Assembly: GCA_963575745.1 (NCBI GenBank)
Contig: CAUYUJ010018866.1
Coordinates: forward strand, 94,743 to 158,742
Origin: Prorocentrum cordatum
Taxonomy: Eukaryota > Sar > Dinophyceae > Prorocentrales > Prorocentraceae
Length of the DNA stretch: 64,000 nt
Direction of reading: 5' to 3'
In this document: positions 1 through 11,689 of the stretch, piece after piece
Layout of the letters: each line of letters opens with the position of its first letter
How positions within the stretch are numbered: the stretch's first letter is position 1
Made by a program: the position numbers and the translations under genes
The notes under the pieces: generated by a model
The model's input: only the letters and a program-made list of their open reading frames with translations
The model's database searches: none
What the model was told of the DNA's origin: nothing

Positions 1-45
<45 letters not shown>

Positions 46-164
46 TACTACGACTACGACTACGACTACGACTACGACTACGACTACGACTATGACTACG
101 ACTACGACTACGACTACGACTACGACTACGACTACGACTACGACTACGACTACGACTACGACTA
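1..164. repeat. (GAC)n and (TACGAC)n microsatellite
   Basis: Pure GAC triplets (about 1-45) change to TACGAC hexamers up to about 164. The apparent poly-Thr ORF across this stretch is a repeat artefact. Confidence 0.97.
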
Positions 165-165
165 C

Positions 166-229
166 TACTCCTCCTCCCCCTCCTCCTCCTCCTCCTCCTC
201 CTCCTCCTCCTCCTCCTCCTTCCCCCCTC
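166..229. repeat. (CTC)n microsatellite
   Basis: Uninterrupted CTC/TCC triplets inside the partial family H element. Confidence 0.95.
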
Positions 230-505
230 CAACTTCTGGTGGTGGTGGAAACCAGGCCCCTCAGAGGGAGGGAGAGAGAGGATCGGGTGCTGCCAGAAGT
301 GCCCCTGGCCCCAGGCGCCCCCAGGAGGTCCAGGGAGTCCCCCACGGCCCAGCGGGGGCCCCCAGAGCTCCGAGCGGAGCGACAAAGCCTCGGGCACCTT
401 GAAAGCCTGGGCCACCCTTGGCACCCCCCCCGAGAGAGGGGCCCTTTGTCCGCCGGCACGGATCGACAGAGGACAGCGTGCGCGAGAAATTCTCGAACCC
501 AAACA

Positions 506-675
506 TGCCTGCCTACCAGACCACCCCAACCCAACCCGAAGACCCGAATTTCGGGTTGGGGGGGGGTACGGGCTCCATATGTGTTTTCTCGATGTTCCCG
601 GACCCCCCCCCCCACTAGAAATCGAGGGTAAATCTGACCCTTCGGGTTGGGTTGGGGTGGTTTGGTGGGTGGTGA
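506..675. mobile_element. MITE-like element, family A, copy 1
   Basis: Terminal inverted repeats of about 36 bp share the core accaccccaacccaacccga on the left and its complement on the right. The element is flanked by the 5-bp direct repeat AAACA (501-505 and 676-680). The second copy at 34694-34860 has a similar interior (cgaatttcgggttggg, then a g/c-rich centre) but a different 5-bp flank. There is no coding capacity, so it is probably a non-autonomous DNA transposon. Confidence 0.8.
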
Positions 676-779
676 AAACAAGCCGCTCGAACCAGCGCAG
701 CCCGCTCCAGGGGCGCGGCGGCAGGTGCCCTGGCGCGCCGCTCGCGAATTGCCGTGCCCAGCGCACCTGCGAGCACACA

Positions 780-1114
780 TTGCCCTGGGGGCCCCAGCGC
801 GAAGACAGCAGGCTGCCCGGGGTGCAGATGGGCGCAGCCGAGCAGGCCCGCGATTCCACACGCCCTGCGGACCCATACCAAGACCTCCGGCCGTGAAAAC
901 TTACAGCCGGAGCAGGAAAAAACAAAGCGCTTGAGGCGCTCCGCCGCTGACGGCGTCCTGGGGCTCCCAAGGAGCCAAGACAGCAGGCCCCCAGGGGCAC
1001 AGATGGGCGCAGCCGAACTGGCTCGCGAGCCCACGCGTCCTGCGGATCCAGACCAAGACCTCTGGCGGCCAAAACAACAACTGAAAAAAACGCTGGATGC
1101 GCTCCGCCGCCCTG
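780..1114. repeat. Two tandem copies of a ~175-bp unit
   Basis: Both copies contain agacagcaggc, then agatgggcgcagccga, then cctgcgga and accaagacctc. The second copy begins near 955. No gene was recognised in 676-1114. Confidence 0.7.
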
Positions 1115-1239
1115 GCCATCGCTCGGACGTCCATTCCCTGTGTTTTTGTTCGGTTTCGTGCGTGTTTTTTCGCCCAATAATAAAGGATGCTCTTCGATGG
1201 TCCTCGCCGAAGGAAAAATGCACACGTCCGAGCGATGCC
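1115..1239. mobile_element. MITE-like element, family B, copy 1
   Basis: The 14-bp perfect inverted ends catcgctcggacgt (1117-1130) and acgtccgagcgatg (1224-1237) enclose about 95 bp. A second copy at 43676-43803 is about 85% alike throughout, including the interior ggtttcgtgcgtg and gccgaaggaaaaa. No convincing target-site duplication remains. Confidence 0.75.
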
Positions 1240-1428
1240 AAGCGCCTACGGCGTCCTGGGGATCCCAGAGGGAGGCCCCCAGTCGAGCGCGGGGCCCGCT
1301 CTGACCACGCGCGCTCACAGCCCCGCCCCAGGAAATTCCACCCCGAAAGATCGAGGTGTCGCACAGGTAGGGGTGCGAGTTGTCAGCTCATGAGTCCCGG
1401 CTCCCTGCGAAAAAAAACACATGTGACC

Positions 1429-3022
1429 AAAACCATCCTCGCGGGCTGACGCCGGGGAGGCTGGCTCATGGCTGCGCATGGCGACGGTCACATGCAAGCA
1501 GGGAAAGGGGGATGCTTGGACGCGATACGTGCCATCTGGGAGAGGCATCCAGTGGAGGAAGAGCGTGCTGGGTGGGAGCAGGAAGAGGAGTATCTGCTGC
1601 GTCGTCGCACCGTCGCATACCATGCGCAAAAGGGGTGCAGAAGACACAACTGAGAAACCTCCCGTTCCTGGGAAAAGCAACATGCGCTCTTCAAAGATGG
1701 ATAGCAGCATGCCAAAATGTCGCCTCTCGGGCGGCAGCCTGGGAGAATCGTGTTCCGCCTGAGATGCGCCTGCAGCGGTGTCAGCGATGCGGTGCGCAGC
1801 TTGGCGAGCCGCACCATGATCCAGGTCCACAGCGCCACAGATCACATCAAGTCCGAACCATCCTCGCGGGCTGTTGCCAGAGAGGCTGGCTCATGGCTGT
1901 GCACGGCGACGGTCGCAGAAAAACGTGGAAGGGAGATGGTTGAACGCGATACGTGCCATCTGGGAGAGGCATTTACAGTCGAGGAGGGGCCTGCTGGGTG
2001 GGAGCAAGAAGAGGAGTATCTATTGCGACTTCGCAAAGTCGCAAACAAAGCGCAGAAAGAACGCACAGGGCAGAATGGCGAACCCCACTGTGAGTGGGCA
2101 CACCATGGTGCGCCGTGCAACACTTGGTACGTGGCCACACGCCGGAATGTCGCCTCTCAGGCGGTAGCCTGGGAGAGCCGTGCTCCACCCGAGATGCGCC
2201 TGCTGTGGTGCCAGCACTGAGGTGCACACCTGGGCGAGCCGTGCAGCGATGCAGGCTCGCGACGCCAGGAGCACACCGAGGCCAAACCATCCTCGCGGGC
2301 TGTTTCCCGAAAGGAAGCTGGCTCGTGACCCTGCGAGGGAGCAGGTCACACCATAAAACCGAGCAGGGATGGTAATCTCGATGCGGTTCTCTAGTCGAGG
2401 TCGAGCGTGCTGGGAGTAGGTGGAGAGGAGTACCGACTGCGTACTCGCATGCACATGCGCAAAAGGGACGCAAACGGCACAACGGAGAACCATAAAAATA
2501 GCCGGACGATCATCATGTGGCGCTCCAAAAGGCTAGCCGCACTATGGCGTTTCGGCGCTCGGGGGCGAAACTAGGATGGAGGTGCTCCGTATAGTGGAGG
2601 CCAGTCCACAAGGAACCTTCCACAATAGGCCCAACCCTGAGACCCCAAGACGTCCATTGATTTCTTGTGTGGGCACGTCGCGCTTCCATAGCAAAACCAT
2701 GGAAACCCAGGAAACCCAGGGCATCCTGGAGGCAAGCAGGGTGTTTCTTGGCATGGGCCTCCAGTGTATTTGCGTTCCTTGTGGAGGCAACACGAACACG
2801 TGATGATGTAGGGCATGAAAAGAGCGGTTTCCAGTGGGCTGAGCCACATCCTGTTATGCCGAAATGGGGCCACCCAGTTCCCTTTCAATCATGGAGCTGC
2901 ATGGCTAACAACTCGCATCGCGCTCCGACAAAGCCGTGCCCCGAACCAGGACCATAGAGCCATGGGCAACTTCGATCACAAACCATCCTCGCGGGCTGCT
3001 GCCAGGGAGGCTGGCTCATGAC
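1429..3022. repeat. Degenerate ~425-bp tandem repeat, four unit starts
   Basis: The motif accatcctcgcgggctg, followed by aggctggctcatg or a variant, recurs at about 1430, 1855, 2285 and 2986. The first two units also share acgcgatacgtgccatctgg and a tgggagca-agaggagtat block. The third is more diverged and the fourth is only the unit start. No sustained ORF was recognised. Confidence 0.7.
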
Positions 3023-3410
3023 TGTGTGCATAGCTGGCCACAAGAGATGTGATGGGATGATTCAGCTGTATCTACAGAACGTCGAGTCATTACTTGCACT
3101 GATGGGGTCGTTGCGGATGTCTTGAGAGTGTTGTTCAATATTGGCTGGCGCTTCCTGCGAGCTGGGCTTCTTGATCAGAGTTCCTGGATTTCCGTTTCCC
3201 GTGGCGCCGATTTCGTGGCCAGATTCTTTGATCCAGGGTTTCTGGTTCCAGGTTCCCGACGCCGAAAGCAATCGAAAACCACACGAGCGGCTTCACGGCA
3301 GTTCGATGTGGCCCCTGACGCCCAGAAGACCCCGAGGACGACCAAGAGAGTATCTCCGAGAGGCCACCGAAACAGAAAAATCCATGCTCCCCCGGTCAGG
3401 GATTGCACGT
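3023..3410. other. Unannotated stretch
   Basis: Unique-looking sequence with no recognisable gene. A repeated ccaggttcc/cctggattt-type word occurs near 3180-3260, but nothing firm can be said. Confidence 0.4.
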
Positions 3411-3720
3411 CGGGCTTCTCACCTGGCCGCCCGAAGAAACCGACGGGTCTGCCGAGGGGTACCTGGTTGGTGGCTCGTCGTAGGCGCCTCCGAGGGCGCC
3501 ACTTGCACTGGACGGGCCCGTCGAAGTTCCCCCCGGCGTCTGGCTGCTGGCCGGCCGTGGGCGCCTCGTGGGCAGGCATCCCGTGCGCTGGGCGAGTCCG
3601 CCGAAGCTTCGCCCGACGCCCGCTTGGTGGCGGGTTGTGGGCGCCCCGTCGGCGCCGCGCGCGCCGGCTGGGTCCGCAGAGATTTCGCCGGGTGGCCGCC
3701 CGTGGGGCGCAGGTGCAGGG
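3411..3720. repeat. Degenerate ~85-bp GC-rich tandem repeat, 3-4 units
   Basis: Successive blocks run cgtcgaagttcc.../gccgaagcttcg... followed by a ggtgg-gtgggcgcc segment, with period about 80-90 bp. Apparent ORFs on both strands are repeat shadows. Confidence 0.55.
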
Positions 3721-3960
3721 TCCACTGCAGACTGCAGCACAGCACCACAGCACGGCTCGCACGGCGCAGTCTGCACCACACACACTGCGCCTCCTATGGA
3801 GCCTTGCGCCGCACAGCCTGCACACACAGCCTGCACCACAGCTGTCGTGCGTAACGGCTTGCATCACATATGCAGGCTGCACCACACAGCTGGCACCATA
3901 TAGACTGCACCACGTAGCTTGCACCACGTAGACGCCACGACGCAACCTGTACCACAAAGA
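3721..3960. repeat. CTGCACCACA-type minisatellite
   Basis: Many copies of gcaccacag/ctgcaccaca with 14-24 bp spacing. The word resembles the 18-bp arrays at 32690-32965 and 33290-33570 but the spacing here is irregular. Confidence 0.75.
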
Positions 3961-4239
3961 TTCCCTGTCCCTTGCCTCGAGGCAACCAATGCTGAGCGCG
4001 CCGGGTGCGCCACGCGCGCGTCGCGTACGTGGCGCTGCTGGACCAAGCAAGTGGCGCGCTTGACTCACGCGGCGCGTCTGGCGCACCAGGTGCGCCAGGT
4101 ACGGTTGGGCCGCTGGATCACCAGACGCAAGTGGTGCGGACGCCGCACACGGCGCATCTGGCCCACCTCGCGAGCGCCGCACAACCAGCGTCCGTATCGT
4201 TCTCCGATGGCTGTCCACCCGATGGCAAACTCTGCCAAT

Positions 4240-4925
4240 GCTGAGTCCCGGTTGCTTCTGGTATGGTGGGAGGGCGGGTGGGATTGAGCGACGCAGCTTG
4301 TGGCGCTCCCGTTATGGACTTGACCCCTTCCCCAAACCTCTTCCCTTGGTTTGGACGGGGGGGGGCAGAGATGCCACCTTACATCCAATCAAGGATCAAG
4401 ATGCACTTCAACATGCCTCCAAGAGGCCCCGAGATGAATCTAAGTGGCCACGGAGAATCCCAAGGAGACCCCCGAGAAGCCAACACCTGTCAAACACGCA
4501 CTAGGTGTGCCAATGAATGTGTGCCTTCTCGCCATTTCAATTCCGATAGGCATCTGATGCATCGGAATTGCTCCAATACCGCCAAAGAGCGCCCCAACAT
4601 GTGCCCAGCAGAGCGCTGCAAGGCCCCCGAAAGTTCTGAAGGGCGGCCCCAGACCGTCCCAAGAGGGCTCCAAGAGGCGAGTTGGTCGTCCTCTAGAAAT
4701 CCAGTGCTAGTCCCAGCCGCCGACCTTTGACAAAGAAAAACAACAGTTTGACGGGTCTTGGCATCTCGGTGGCATCCTCGGGAAGCTGAAGGGCCAAGAT
4801 CGGCCCACAATGACCCCCAAGGTCCAAATATGGCATCCAAGATGGCACAATCTGTGCTCAACTGGCTCGAGATGGTCCCCACTACGCTGCTGAGATCTGG
4901 ACCGGCTAGACTGGGGGATCCGCGA
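4240..4925. repeat. Degenerate CCAAGAGGGC-type repeat region, part 1
   Basis: Words such as caagaggccccgag, caagagggctcc and tcccaaggagacc recur loosely with ~30-50 bp spacing. The same style resumes at 5281-5990 and again near 24270-24330. No gene was recognised. Confidence 0.4.
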
Positions 4926-5280
4926 TTTTGGAAAAATTAGGAAAAAGTGCAAATACGCGTATCACACGATAACACGAATATAAAATAAGTACGGGTCGGA
5001 AAAAACGAGGCAGGCGAGGTCGGCGAAACGAAAGTATGAAGGATGTGCAACGCGACAGTACGGGTACTAAAAAAGTACGAATGCACATCCAAAGCACAAG
5101 GAAAATTACGAAATGTGAAACAAGTGTGACAAAAGTGTATCTCTCACACATGTTCCTCACACTTCGGATTTCTGAACTTCTGTACTTTGCACTTCTGCAC
5201 GGCACATTTCTCGTACTCGTACTTCGGCGTGTTTTTTTTTTTTTTTTTTTTTGTTCTGTTGCAATTGGGATACTTTGCGT
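4926..5280. repeat. AT-rich island with hairpins and a T tract
   Basis: A clear drop in GC. One hairpin at 5041-5090 starts with ggatgtgca and ends with tgcacatcc. A longer imperfect one at about 5108-5166 pairs cgaaatgtgaaacaagtgtga-like sequence with its complement. A run of about 20 T follows at 5231-5252. No coding sequence was seen. It could be a decayed inverted-repeat element. Confidence 0.55.
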
Positions 5281-5990
5281 ACTCCTGAGGGGGCTCCAGG
5301 GTTGCTGGCCAGAATCTCCCAACACTAGGCCGCCAAGAGGTTCCATACGGCCCTCAGGCGGCTCCAAATGGCCACGGAGCCTCCCAAAGACGCCCTCTAG
5401 AATTCAAAGTCGTCTCACACCATTTGATGTTTCAGTGATGCTCGCATTCTCGCCTTCTCGCTTCTGGTGAGCGTCTAGAGTCTAGAGCCGCAAGATGAAC
5501 CCGAGATCTCTCAAGAGATTCCCAAGAGATTCCCAAGAACGCTGTCACACGGCCCCCAACACGCCCAAGGGCGCACCAAGAGCGGCTAAGGAGGGCTCCA
5601 AGGGAAATTTGTTTCGGGCCAGCCCCAGTTCTTCGAGCAGGAACCGACCTTCCCAGCATTCCGATCGGCCTACCACAACATGTTCCTAGAACCTAAAAAT
5701 GCTCTAAGAACAAGACCAACGTTCTTATAACACAGTAAGCCCGATGAGTTAAAACAAAACGTTCCCAGCCAGAAATGTTCTAAGAACATTTCGTGCAGCC
5801 CACGACAAGTTCTTCGAACATTGCCTGGTGGGCCTATAGGCAAGCCAGGACGCTGCGCCAATGCTCGATTTCTACCGATGTCAACCAAATTGGCCACAAG
5901 AGGGCCCCCGAAGGCCTCTGAGAATGGCCCATGAGAGCTCCCAAAGGCATCCAAGCATGGCCCCGACCACGCTCACACATGGCACCCAAA
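5281..5990. repeat. Degenerate CCAAGAGGGC-type repeat region, part 2
   Basis: It includes a run of agagattcccaagagattcc and repeated gttcttagaac / aacattt words (5680-5820). No gene was recognised here or in 5991-6312. Confidence 0.4.
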
Positions 5991-6312
5991 GATCTATCGC
6001 AGACCGAAAATCTGCGGCGGCCTTTATGCTTGACTCCTGGCCTTCTCGGTCTGACGTATACCCCCCTCTTTGTTCCACTGCATGCTCCTAATAAGCGTCC
6101 CTGGTTTAAGATAACTCGCCTGGTATCGTTTCTGGATGGACTGGTGGAGATGCGCGCAGCGTGAACCATTCGAACACTTATCAGGAGGCTCGTGCCTGCG
6201 CACTGTACCGCCGTGACTTGTATGTTGTTGGCTTTCATGTTTCGGCGCGGGCGCCAGCGCCTTCCACTTAGCTACACGAAATCGCTTGACAGATCCCTCC
6301 GTCTCATCCTCT

Positions 6313-7377
6313 TCAGCATTCCACGTAGAAGTCCAACCAGCTGGTGGTGGAACCCGCGGACGCGCGAGACGCGAGCTGCCAGCGCGCGATGTAGCCCGCA
6401 TGACGAAGCTGGTCTGACGAGTCCAGCTTGTTCCACGACGGAATCAGCCGCTCGAGGAGCAGCGCGCGGAGGTTCCTGTCGAACGCATCATGGTCTGGGA
6501 TGCGGCTCAGGATCTCTTCCCGGTCCTCCAGCCGGCTCGCCTGCATGTAGGTGATCTGAAGCTTGGAGAGCATGCCCTGCTTCTTCTCCAGAATCGACCG
6601 CGAGGGCAGCTGTAGCGACTGGCGCATGCCCACGGAGTGGGCCGCCGCCATCTCAGCGATGCACCATGCCCGCGTGAAGATGACGAAGCGCTTGTCCACA
6701 GCAACAAGGTGCGAGAAATCTGGGTTGCCGTGGGAGAGCAGTAGCATCATCGGGTCGAACTTGTTCAACTCGCACTCCACGCTCTTGCCTTCGTCCGTAA
6801 GGGGGGGCGTCTTGTTGAAGGACTTTGGCGCGCCGCACTGGCAGAGGGCATACTCTTCGCCCGAAACCGTGTCCCTCCGCTGCTCAGAATTCGACGAGCA
6901 GTTGTTGTAGTGCTGGTTCACCGAGAATGCGCATACCCAGAAGGTGCGTCCTCCTACGTCTGCCCGGTCGATCCAGTTCTGGAGCGTGTCGACATCGTGG
7001 ACGAGCATGTGCCAGACCATGAAGTACTCCTTATCCCCGAGGGTGCTGGACACGATTGCTGCGACCAGGTCCACGAAGAGGTTGCTCCAATTGTGCGTGA
7101 CCATGGTAGATGGCTCCACGGGACCTCCCATCAGGATCTCGACCATCGACGACCGGCTCGCGGCGGTCAGCGGGATGATCGCCCCACGGACAACGTCCTC
7201 CGTGGTGTGTCTCCGCGGGTCGAAGTGGCGCATGGCGTCGCCCCCGAGTCTGCGGTAGAAGTCCACCAGCGCCTGCAGGCTGAGCCTTGGCGGGGACCAG
7301 CCAAGAAACGGCACGGTATACACATGAGGTCCAAGACCTTGCTCCGAGCGATCTGGAAGCACATTCTTCGCGGGCAC
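6313..7377 (-). CDS. Conserved dinoflagellate-type protein, THNW/CAFSVNQH/RAWCIAEM family
   Basis: An open frame of about 354 codons with balanced, protein-like composition. Visible blocks are THNW (94-97), an LVAAIV helix after it, FWVCAFSVNQH (146-156), a CQCG cysteine pair (179-182), FTRAWCIAEMAAAH (234-247) and a charged helical C-terminus (about 260-325). I recall this block order from many dinoflagellate predicted proteins of unknown role; that is memory, not a search. The first codon of the open frame is GTG. The first in-frame ATG is Met49 (7231-7233), so the true N-terminus is either there or in an upstream exon joined by splicing. No stop or frameshift breaks the frame. No membrane span or signal peptide was seen. 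The function is unknown; a cytosolic signalling or stress role would be a guess. Confidence 0.8.
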   Translation of the reverse strand: MPAKNVLPDRSEQGLGPHVYTVPFLGWSPPRLSLQALVDFYRRLGGDAMRHFDPRRHTTEDVVRGAIIPLTAASRSSMVEILMGGPVEPSTMVTHNWSNLFVDLVAAIVSSTLGDKEYFMVWHMLVHDVDTLQNWIDRADVGGRTFWVCAFSVNQHYNNCSSNSEQRRDTVSGEEYALCQCGAPKSFNKTPPLTDEGKSVECELNKFDPMMLLLSHGNPDFSHLVAVDKRFVIFTRAWCIAEMAAAHSVGMRQSLQLPSRSILEKKQGMLSKLQITYMQASRLEDREEILSRIPDHDAFDRNLRALLLERLIPSWNKLDSSDQLRHAGYIARWQLASRASAGSTTSWLDFYVEC

Positions 7378-7604
7378 TTGAAGGGCCCAAGGTGTCCCAG
7401 AGCTTCTGTGGGCCCCTCAAGGGCCGTCGGGAGGTGATCAATTCCCATGTGGCATATATACAGTTGGGTCTGGCATGTCCCCTACAGGCAGATTTTGGAC
7501 GAGAGATTCCCCTGGCGAAGTACCCAACCCCTGCGCATTGCGGGGCATGAGTAGCTTGGGCGACTTTTAAAGGGGGTGATGACGAGACATGGACGTATGC
7601 AGTT

Positions 7605-9775
7605 CTGCGATCAGCATTTGGGAGGTCCCATCTGAATCCGCCGCGGGGCCCCACTATGCTGGCCCCCCTAGCAGGCATCGAAAGTGGCGACAGCTTCACA
7701 GATCGCAGCACCCCAGGGACGGCGAGGTCCCATTTGAATCTGCGCAGCACGTCACTATGCTGGCCCCCCCCAGCAGCCATCGAAAGTGGCGACAGTTTCA
7801 CACATCGCAGCCCCGCAGGGGTGGCGAGGTCTCGTTTGAGTCCGTGTAGGGCGTCGCTGTGCTGGACCCCCCTAGCAGGCCTCGAAAGTGGCGACACTTA
7901 CGCAGACCGCAGCCCCCCAGGGATGGCGAGGTCCCATTGGGATCTGCGTAGGACGTCACTGTGCTGGACCTCCCAGCAGCCGTCGAAAGTGGCGACAATT
8001 CAACAGGTAGCAGCCCCCCAGGGATGGTGAGGTCCCATTTGAATCTGCGTAGGACGTCACTATGCTGCCCCCCCCCAGCAGGCCTCGAAAGTGGCGACGG
8101 TTTCACAGATTGCAGCCCCCCAGGGATGGCGATTCGTAGGACGTCACTGTGCTGGGCCCCAGCAGCCCTCGAAAGTGGCGACAGTTTCACACATCGCAGC
8201 CCCGCAGGGATGGCGAGGTCTCGTTTGAGTCCGTGTAGGGCGTCGCTGTGCTGGCCCCCCCAGCAGGCCTCGAAAGTGGCGACAATTTCACAGATCGCAG
8301 CCCCCCAGGGATGGCGAGGTCTAATCCGAGTCTGCGTTGGACGTCACTGTGCTGGACCTCCCAGCAGCACTCGAAAGTGGCGACAATTTCACAGATCGCA
8401 GCCCCCAAGAGATGGCGAGTTCCAAATTGTGTCTGCGTAGGACGTCACTGTGCTGGACCCCCCAGCAGGCCTCGAAAGTGGCGTCAATTTCACAGAACGC
8501 AGCCCCCCAGGGATGGCGAGGATCCGTTTGGGTCTGCGTAGGACGTCACTGTGCTGGACCCCCCAGCAGGCCTCGAACGTGGCGACAGTTTCACAGATCG
8601 CAGCACCCCAGAGATGGCGAGGTCCCATTTGAGTCTGCGTAGGACGTAACTGTGCTGGACCCCGCAACAGGCCTCGAAAGTGGCGACAGTTTCACACATC
8701 GCAGCCCCCCAGGGATGGCGAGGTCTCGTTTGAGTCTGTGTAGGGCGTCGCTGTGCTGGACCCCCCAGCAGGCCTCGAAAGTGGAGACAGTTCCACAGAC
8801 CGCAGCCCCCCAGGGATGGCGAGGTCCCGTTTGTGCTGGACCCCCCCAGCAGGCATCGAAAGTGGCGACAGCTTCACAGATCGCAGCCCCCCAGAGATGG
8901 CGAGCTCCAAATTGGGTCTGCGTGGTACGTCGCTGTGCTGGACCCCCCAGCAGGCCTCGAAAGTGGCGACAGTTTAACACATCGCAGCCCCCTAGGGATG
9001 GGGAGTCCAAACTGGGTCTGTGTAGGGCGTCACTGTTCCGGACCCCCCAGCAGGCCTAGAAGGATCGCAGCCCCCCAGGGATGGCGAGATCCCCGTTGGG
9101 TCTGCGTAGGACGTCACTGTGCTGAATCCCCCAGCAGCCCTCGAAAGTGGCGACAATTTCACAGAACGCAGCCCCCCAGGGATGGCGAGGCCCTGGTTGG
9201 GTCTGCGTAGGACGCCGCTGTGCTGAATCCCCCAGCAGGCCTCGAACGTGGCGACAGTTTCACAGATCGCAGCACCCCAGAGATGGCGAGCTCCAAATTG
9301 GGTCTGCGTAGGACGTCACTGTGCTAGACCCCCTAGCAGCCGCGACAGGTTCACAGGTCGCAGCCACCCAGGGATAGCTGGGTCCCGTTTGGGTCTGCGT
9401 AGGACGTCACTGTGCTGGACCCCCAAGCAGCCCTCGAAAGTGGCGACGGCTTCACACATCGCAGCCCCCCAAGGATGGCGAGGTCCCGTTTGGGTCTGCG
9501 TCGGACGTCATTGTGCTGGACCCCCCAGCAGGCCTCGAAAGTGGCGACAGTTCCACAGATCGCAGCCCCCCAGGGATGGCGAGGAACCCGTTTGGGTCTG
9601 CGTGGAACGTCACTGTGCTGGACCCCCAAGCAGCCCTCGAAAGTGGCGACAATTTCACAGATCGCAGCCCCCCAGGGATAGGGGAGGTCCCGTTTGGGTC
9701 TGCGTAGGACGTCACTGTGCTAGACCCCCCAGCAGCCCTCGAAAGTGGCGACAATTTCACAGAACGCAGCCTCCC
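7605..9775. repeat. Tandem array 1, ~100-bp unit, about 22 units
   Basis: The unit core is cgaaagtggcgacaatttca, then agatcgcagccccccaggga, then tggcgaggtcc. It is joined by a linker carrying gtctgcgtaggacgtcac. Units differ by a few percent to 15%, and several are shortened (for example near 8140, 8840, 9060 and 9340). Overlapping ORFs on both strands are repeat shadows. It is related to array 2 at 11690-13010. Confidence 0.95.
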
Positions 9776-10089
9776 CTCCCCGAGGCAAGACGGGCAGGAG
9801 GCAGGAAAGAGGCGGGAGGCGGGAGGACGCTACCACAGTCATCTATTCAAAACGAATGCCAAGCCAAGGAGGGTTGGGAATCCGCCGGCCCCCTTGTGGG
9901 GCCACCAGGCTGTAGGCGCGAGGTTCGCAGTTTCCTGTACCAGTTGTAGCTTGTAGTTTCCAGTGTTACAGTTCTGCTTCTTGCTGGTTATTGTAACTAG
10001 TTGATTGAACGCGCGAGGGGGGGGGAGGCCCAAACAGAATTTTTAGCACCCCCTGGGCGCGTTGTGTGAATTGCTGGGGGGGCTCGAAA
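9776..10089. other. Array 1 tail and spacer
   Basis: An aggcaggaaagaggcgggag purine stretch is followed by ctattcaaaacgaatgcc and aaggagggttggga. The same order (aggcagg, gaggcgggag, ctattcgaaacgag, aggagtgttggga) follows array 2 at 13040-13180, so the tail belongs to the repeat module. No gene was seen. Confidence 0.7.
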
Positions 10090-11190
10090 TCGACACCCCT
10101 CACGCAGATCCGCGGGGTCAGGGTCCAAAAACACATGGGATTTGCAACATTTCTGAAATTCGGTGCCACCCCTCACGCAGATCCGCGGGGTCAGGGTCCA
10201 AAAACACATGGGATTTGCCACATTTCTGAAATTCGGTGCCACCCCTCACGCAGATCCGCGGGGTCAGGGTCCAAAAACACATGGGATTTGCCACATTTCT
10301 GAAATTCGGTGCCACCCCTCACGCAGATCCGCGGGGTCAGGGTCCAAAAACACATGGGATTTGCCACATTTCTGAAATTCGGTGCCACCCCTCACGCAGA
10401 TCCGCGGGGTCAGGGTCCAAAAACACATGGGATTTGCCACATTTCTGAAATTCGGTGCCACCCCTCACGCAGATCCGCGGGGTCAGGGTCCAAAAACACA
10501 GGGATTTGCCACATTTCTGAAATTCGGTGCCACCCCTCACGCAGATCCGCGGGGTCAGGGTCCAAAAACACATGGGATTTGCCACATTTCTGAAATTCGG
10601 TGCCACCCCTCACGCAGATCCGCGGGGTCAGGGTCCAAAAACACATGGGATTTGCCACATTTCTGAAATTCGGTGCCACCCCTCACGCAGATCCGCGGGG
10701 TCAGGGTCAAAAACACGCCACATTTCTGAAATTCGGTGCCACCCCTCACGCAGATCCGCGGGGTCAGGGTCCAAAAACACATGGGATTTGCCACATTTCT
10801 GAAATTCGGTGCCACCCCTCACGCAGATCCGCGGGGTCAGGGTCCAAAAACACATGGGATTTGCCACATTTCTGAAATTCGGTGCCACCCCTCACGCAGA
10901 TCCGCGGGGTCAGGGTCCAAAAACACATGGGATTTGCCACATTTCTGAAATTCGGTGCCACCCCTCACGCAGATCCGCGGGGTCAGGGTCCAAAAACACA
11001 GGGGATTTGCCACATTTCTGAAATTCGGTGCCACCCCTCACGCAGATCCGCGGGGTCAGGGTCCAAAAACACAAGGGATTTGCCACATTTCTGAAATTCG
11101 GTGCCACCCCTCACGCAGATCCGCGGGGTCAGGGTCCAAAAACACAGGGGATTTGCAACATTTCTGAAATTCGGTGCCACCCTTCACGCA
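10090..11190. repeat. Homogeneous 73-bp tandem array, about 15 units
   Basis: Units begin near 10090, 10163, 10236, 10309, 10382, 10455, 10527, 10600, 10673, 10736, 10809, 10882, 10955, 11028 and 11101. Each has cacccctcacgcagatccgc, ggggtcagggtccaaaaaca, then ggatttgccacatttctgaa. Units are nearly identical. One is 72 bp, one is 63 bp (10-bp loss), and a few carry single changes at the catggg position. There are no spacers between units, so it is a satellite and not a CRISPR array. The unit length is not divisible by 3. Confidence 0.98.
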
Positions 11191-11312
11191 CATCCATCGC
11201 AAGGCGTGGTAACCCAAACTGCGAGAACTCCCTCGGCCCTTTAATCGCAAGGTGTGGTAACCAAGCCCGTAAACCATACACGTCTTACCAATCGCCAGGT
11301 GTGGTAACCCCT
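11190..11312. repeat. Three copies of a ~47-bp repeat
   Basis: The motif atcgcaaggtgtggtaac occurs near 11195, 11243 and 11290, abutting the end of the 73-bp array. Confidence 0.75.
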
Positions 11313-11689
11313 CTTGTGATCAGTTGGTTTTGCTGATTGCGACTCGGCTTCGCATGAAGTTTCGATACTGCTTCACGACAGCGCCAAGGCCTCATGACTT
11401 AGCTCTTCCATGGCCCATTCTCCGAGAGAGGGGGCCGGCGGCAGGGGGCGAAGCCCTTCCGGATAACAGATATCCTCAACATGCGCAACAAGTACCCAAA
11501 AAATGCCAGAATTATCCTGTGACGTACCCAATCATGTCTATACATGTGGCGATGATACTCGGGACCACTCAATGCTGACTGGCATTCTGAAGGAACCGCA
11601 GTGCGCAAGAAGAGGACCCAACAGTGATTTCAGAAGAGCGCAGCAAGAACAGGAACGGAACACAATACAAACTATAAACAAAAGGGCGT
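11313..11689. other. Spacer between the 73-bp array and array 2
   Basis: Lower-GC unique sequence. No gene, hairpin or repeat was recognised. Confidence 0.5.

Larger units (their letters stand above)
1..260 (+). mobile_element. Right part of a CTC-carrying inverted-repeat element (family H)
   Basis: A CTC tract is followed by cccccctccaacttctggtg and then ggtggtggaaaccaggcccc. The two complete copies of this family (13475-13717 and 31728-32073) end the same way. The left terminus lies outside the window. It is a non-autonomous element with no coding content. Confidence 0.6.

Noticed and set aside
10090-11190. Regular 73-bp repeats resembling a CRISPR array
   Set aside because: Units abut with no variable spacers, the unit is too long, and the surroundings are eukaryotic retroelements and microsatellites. 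It is a satellite.
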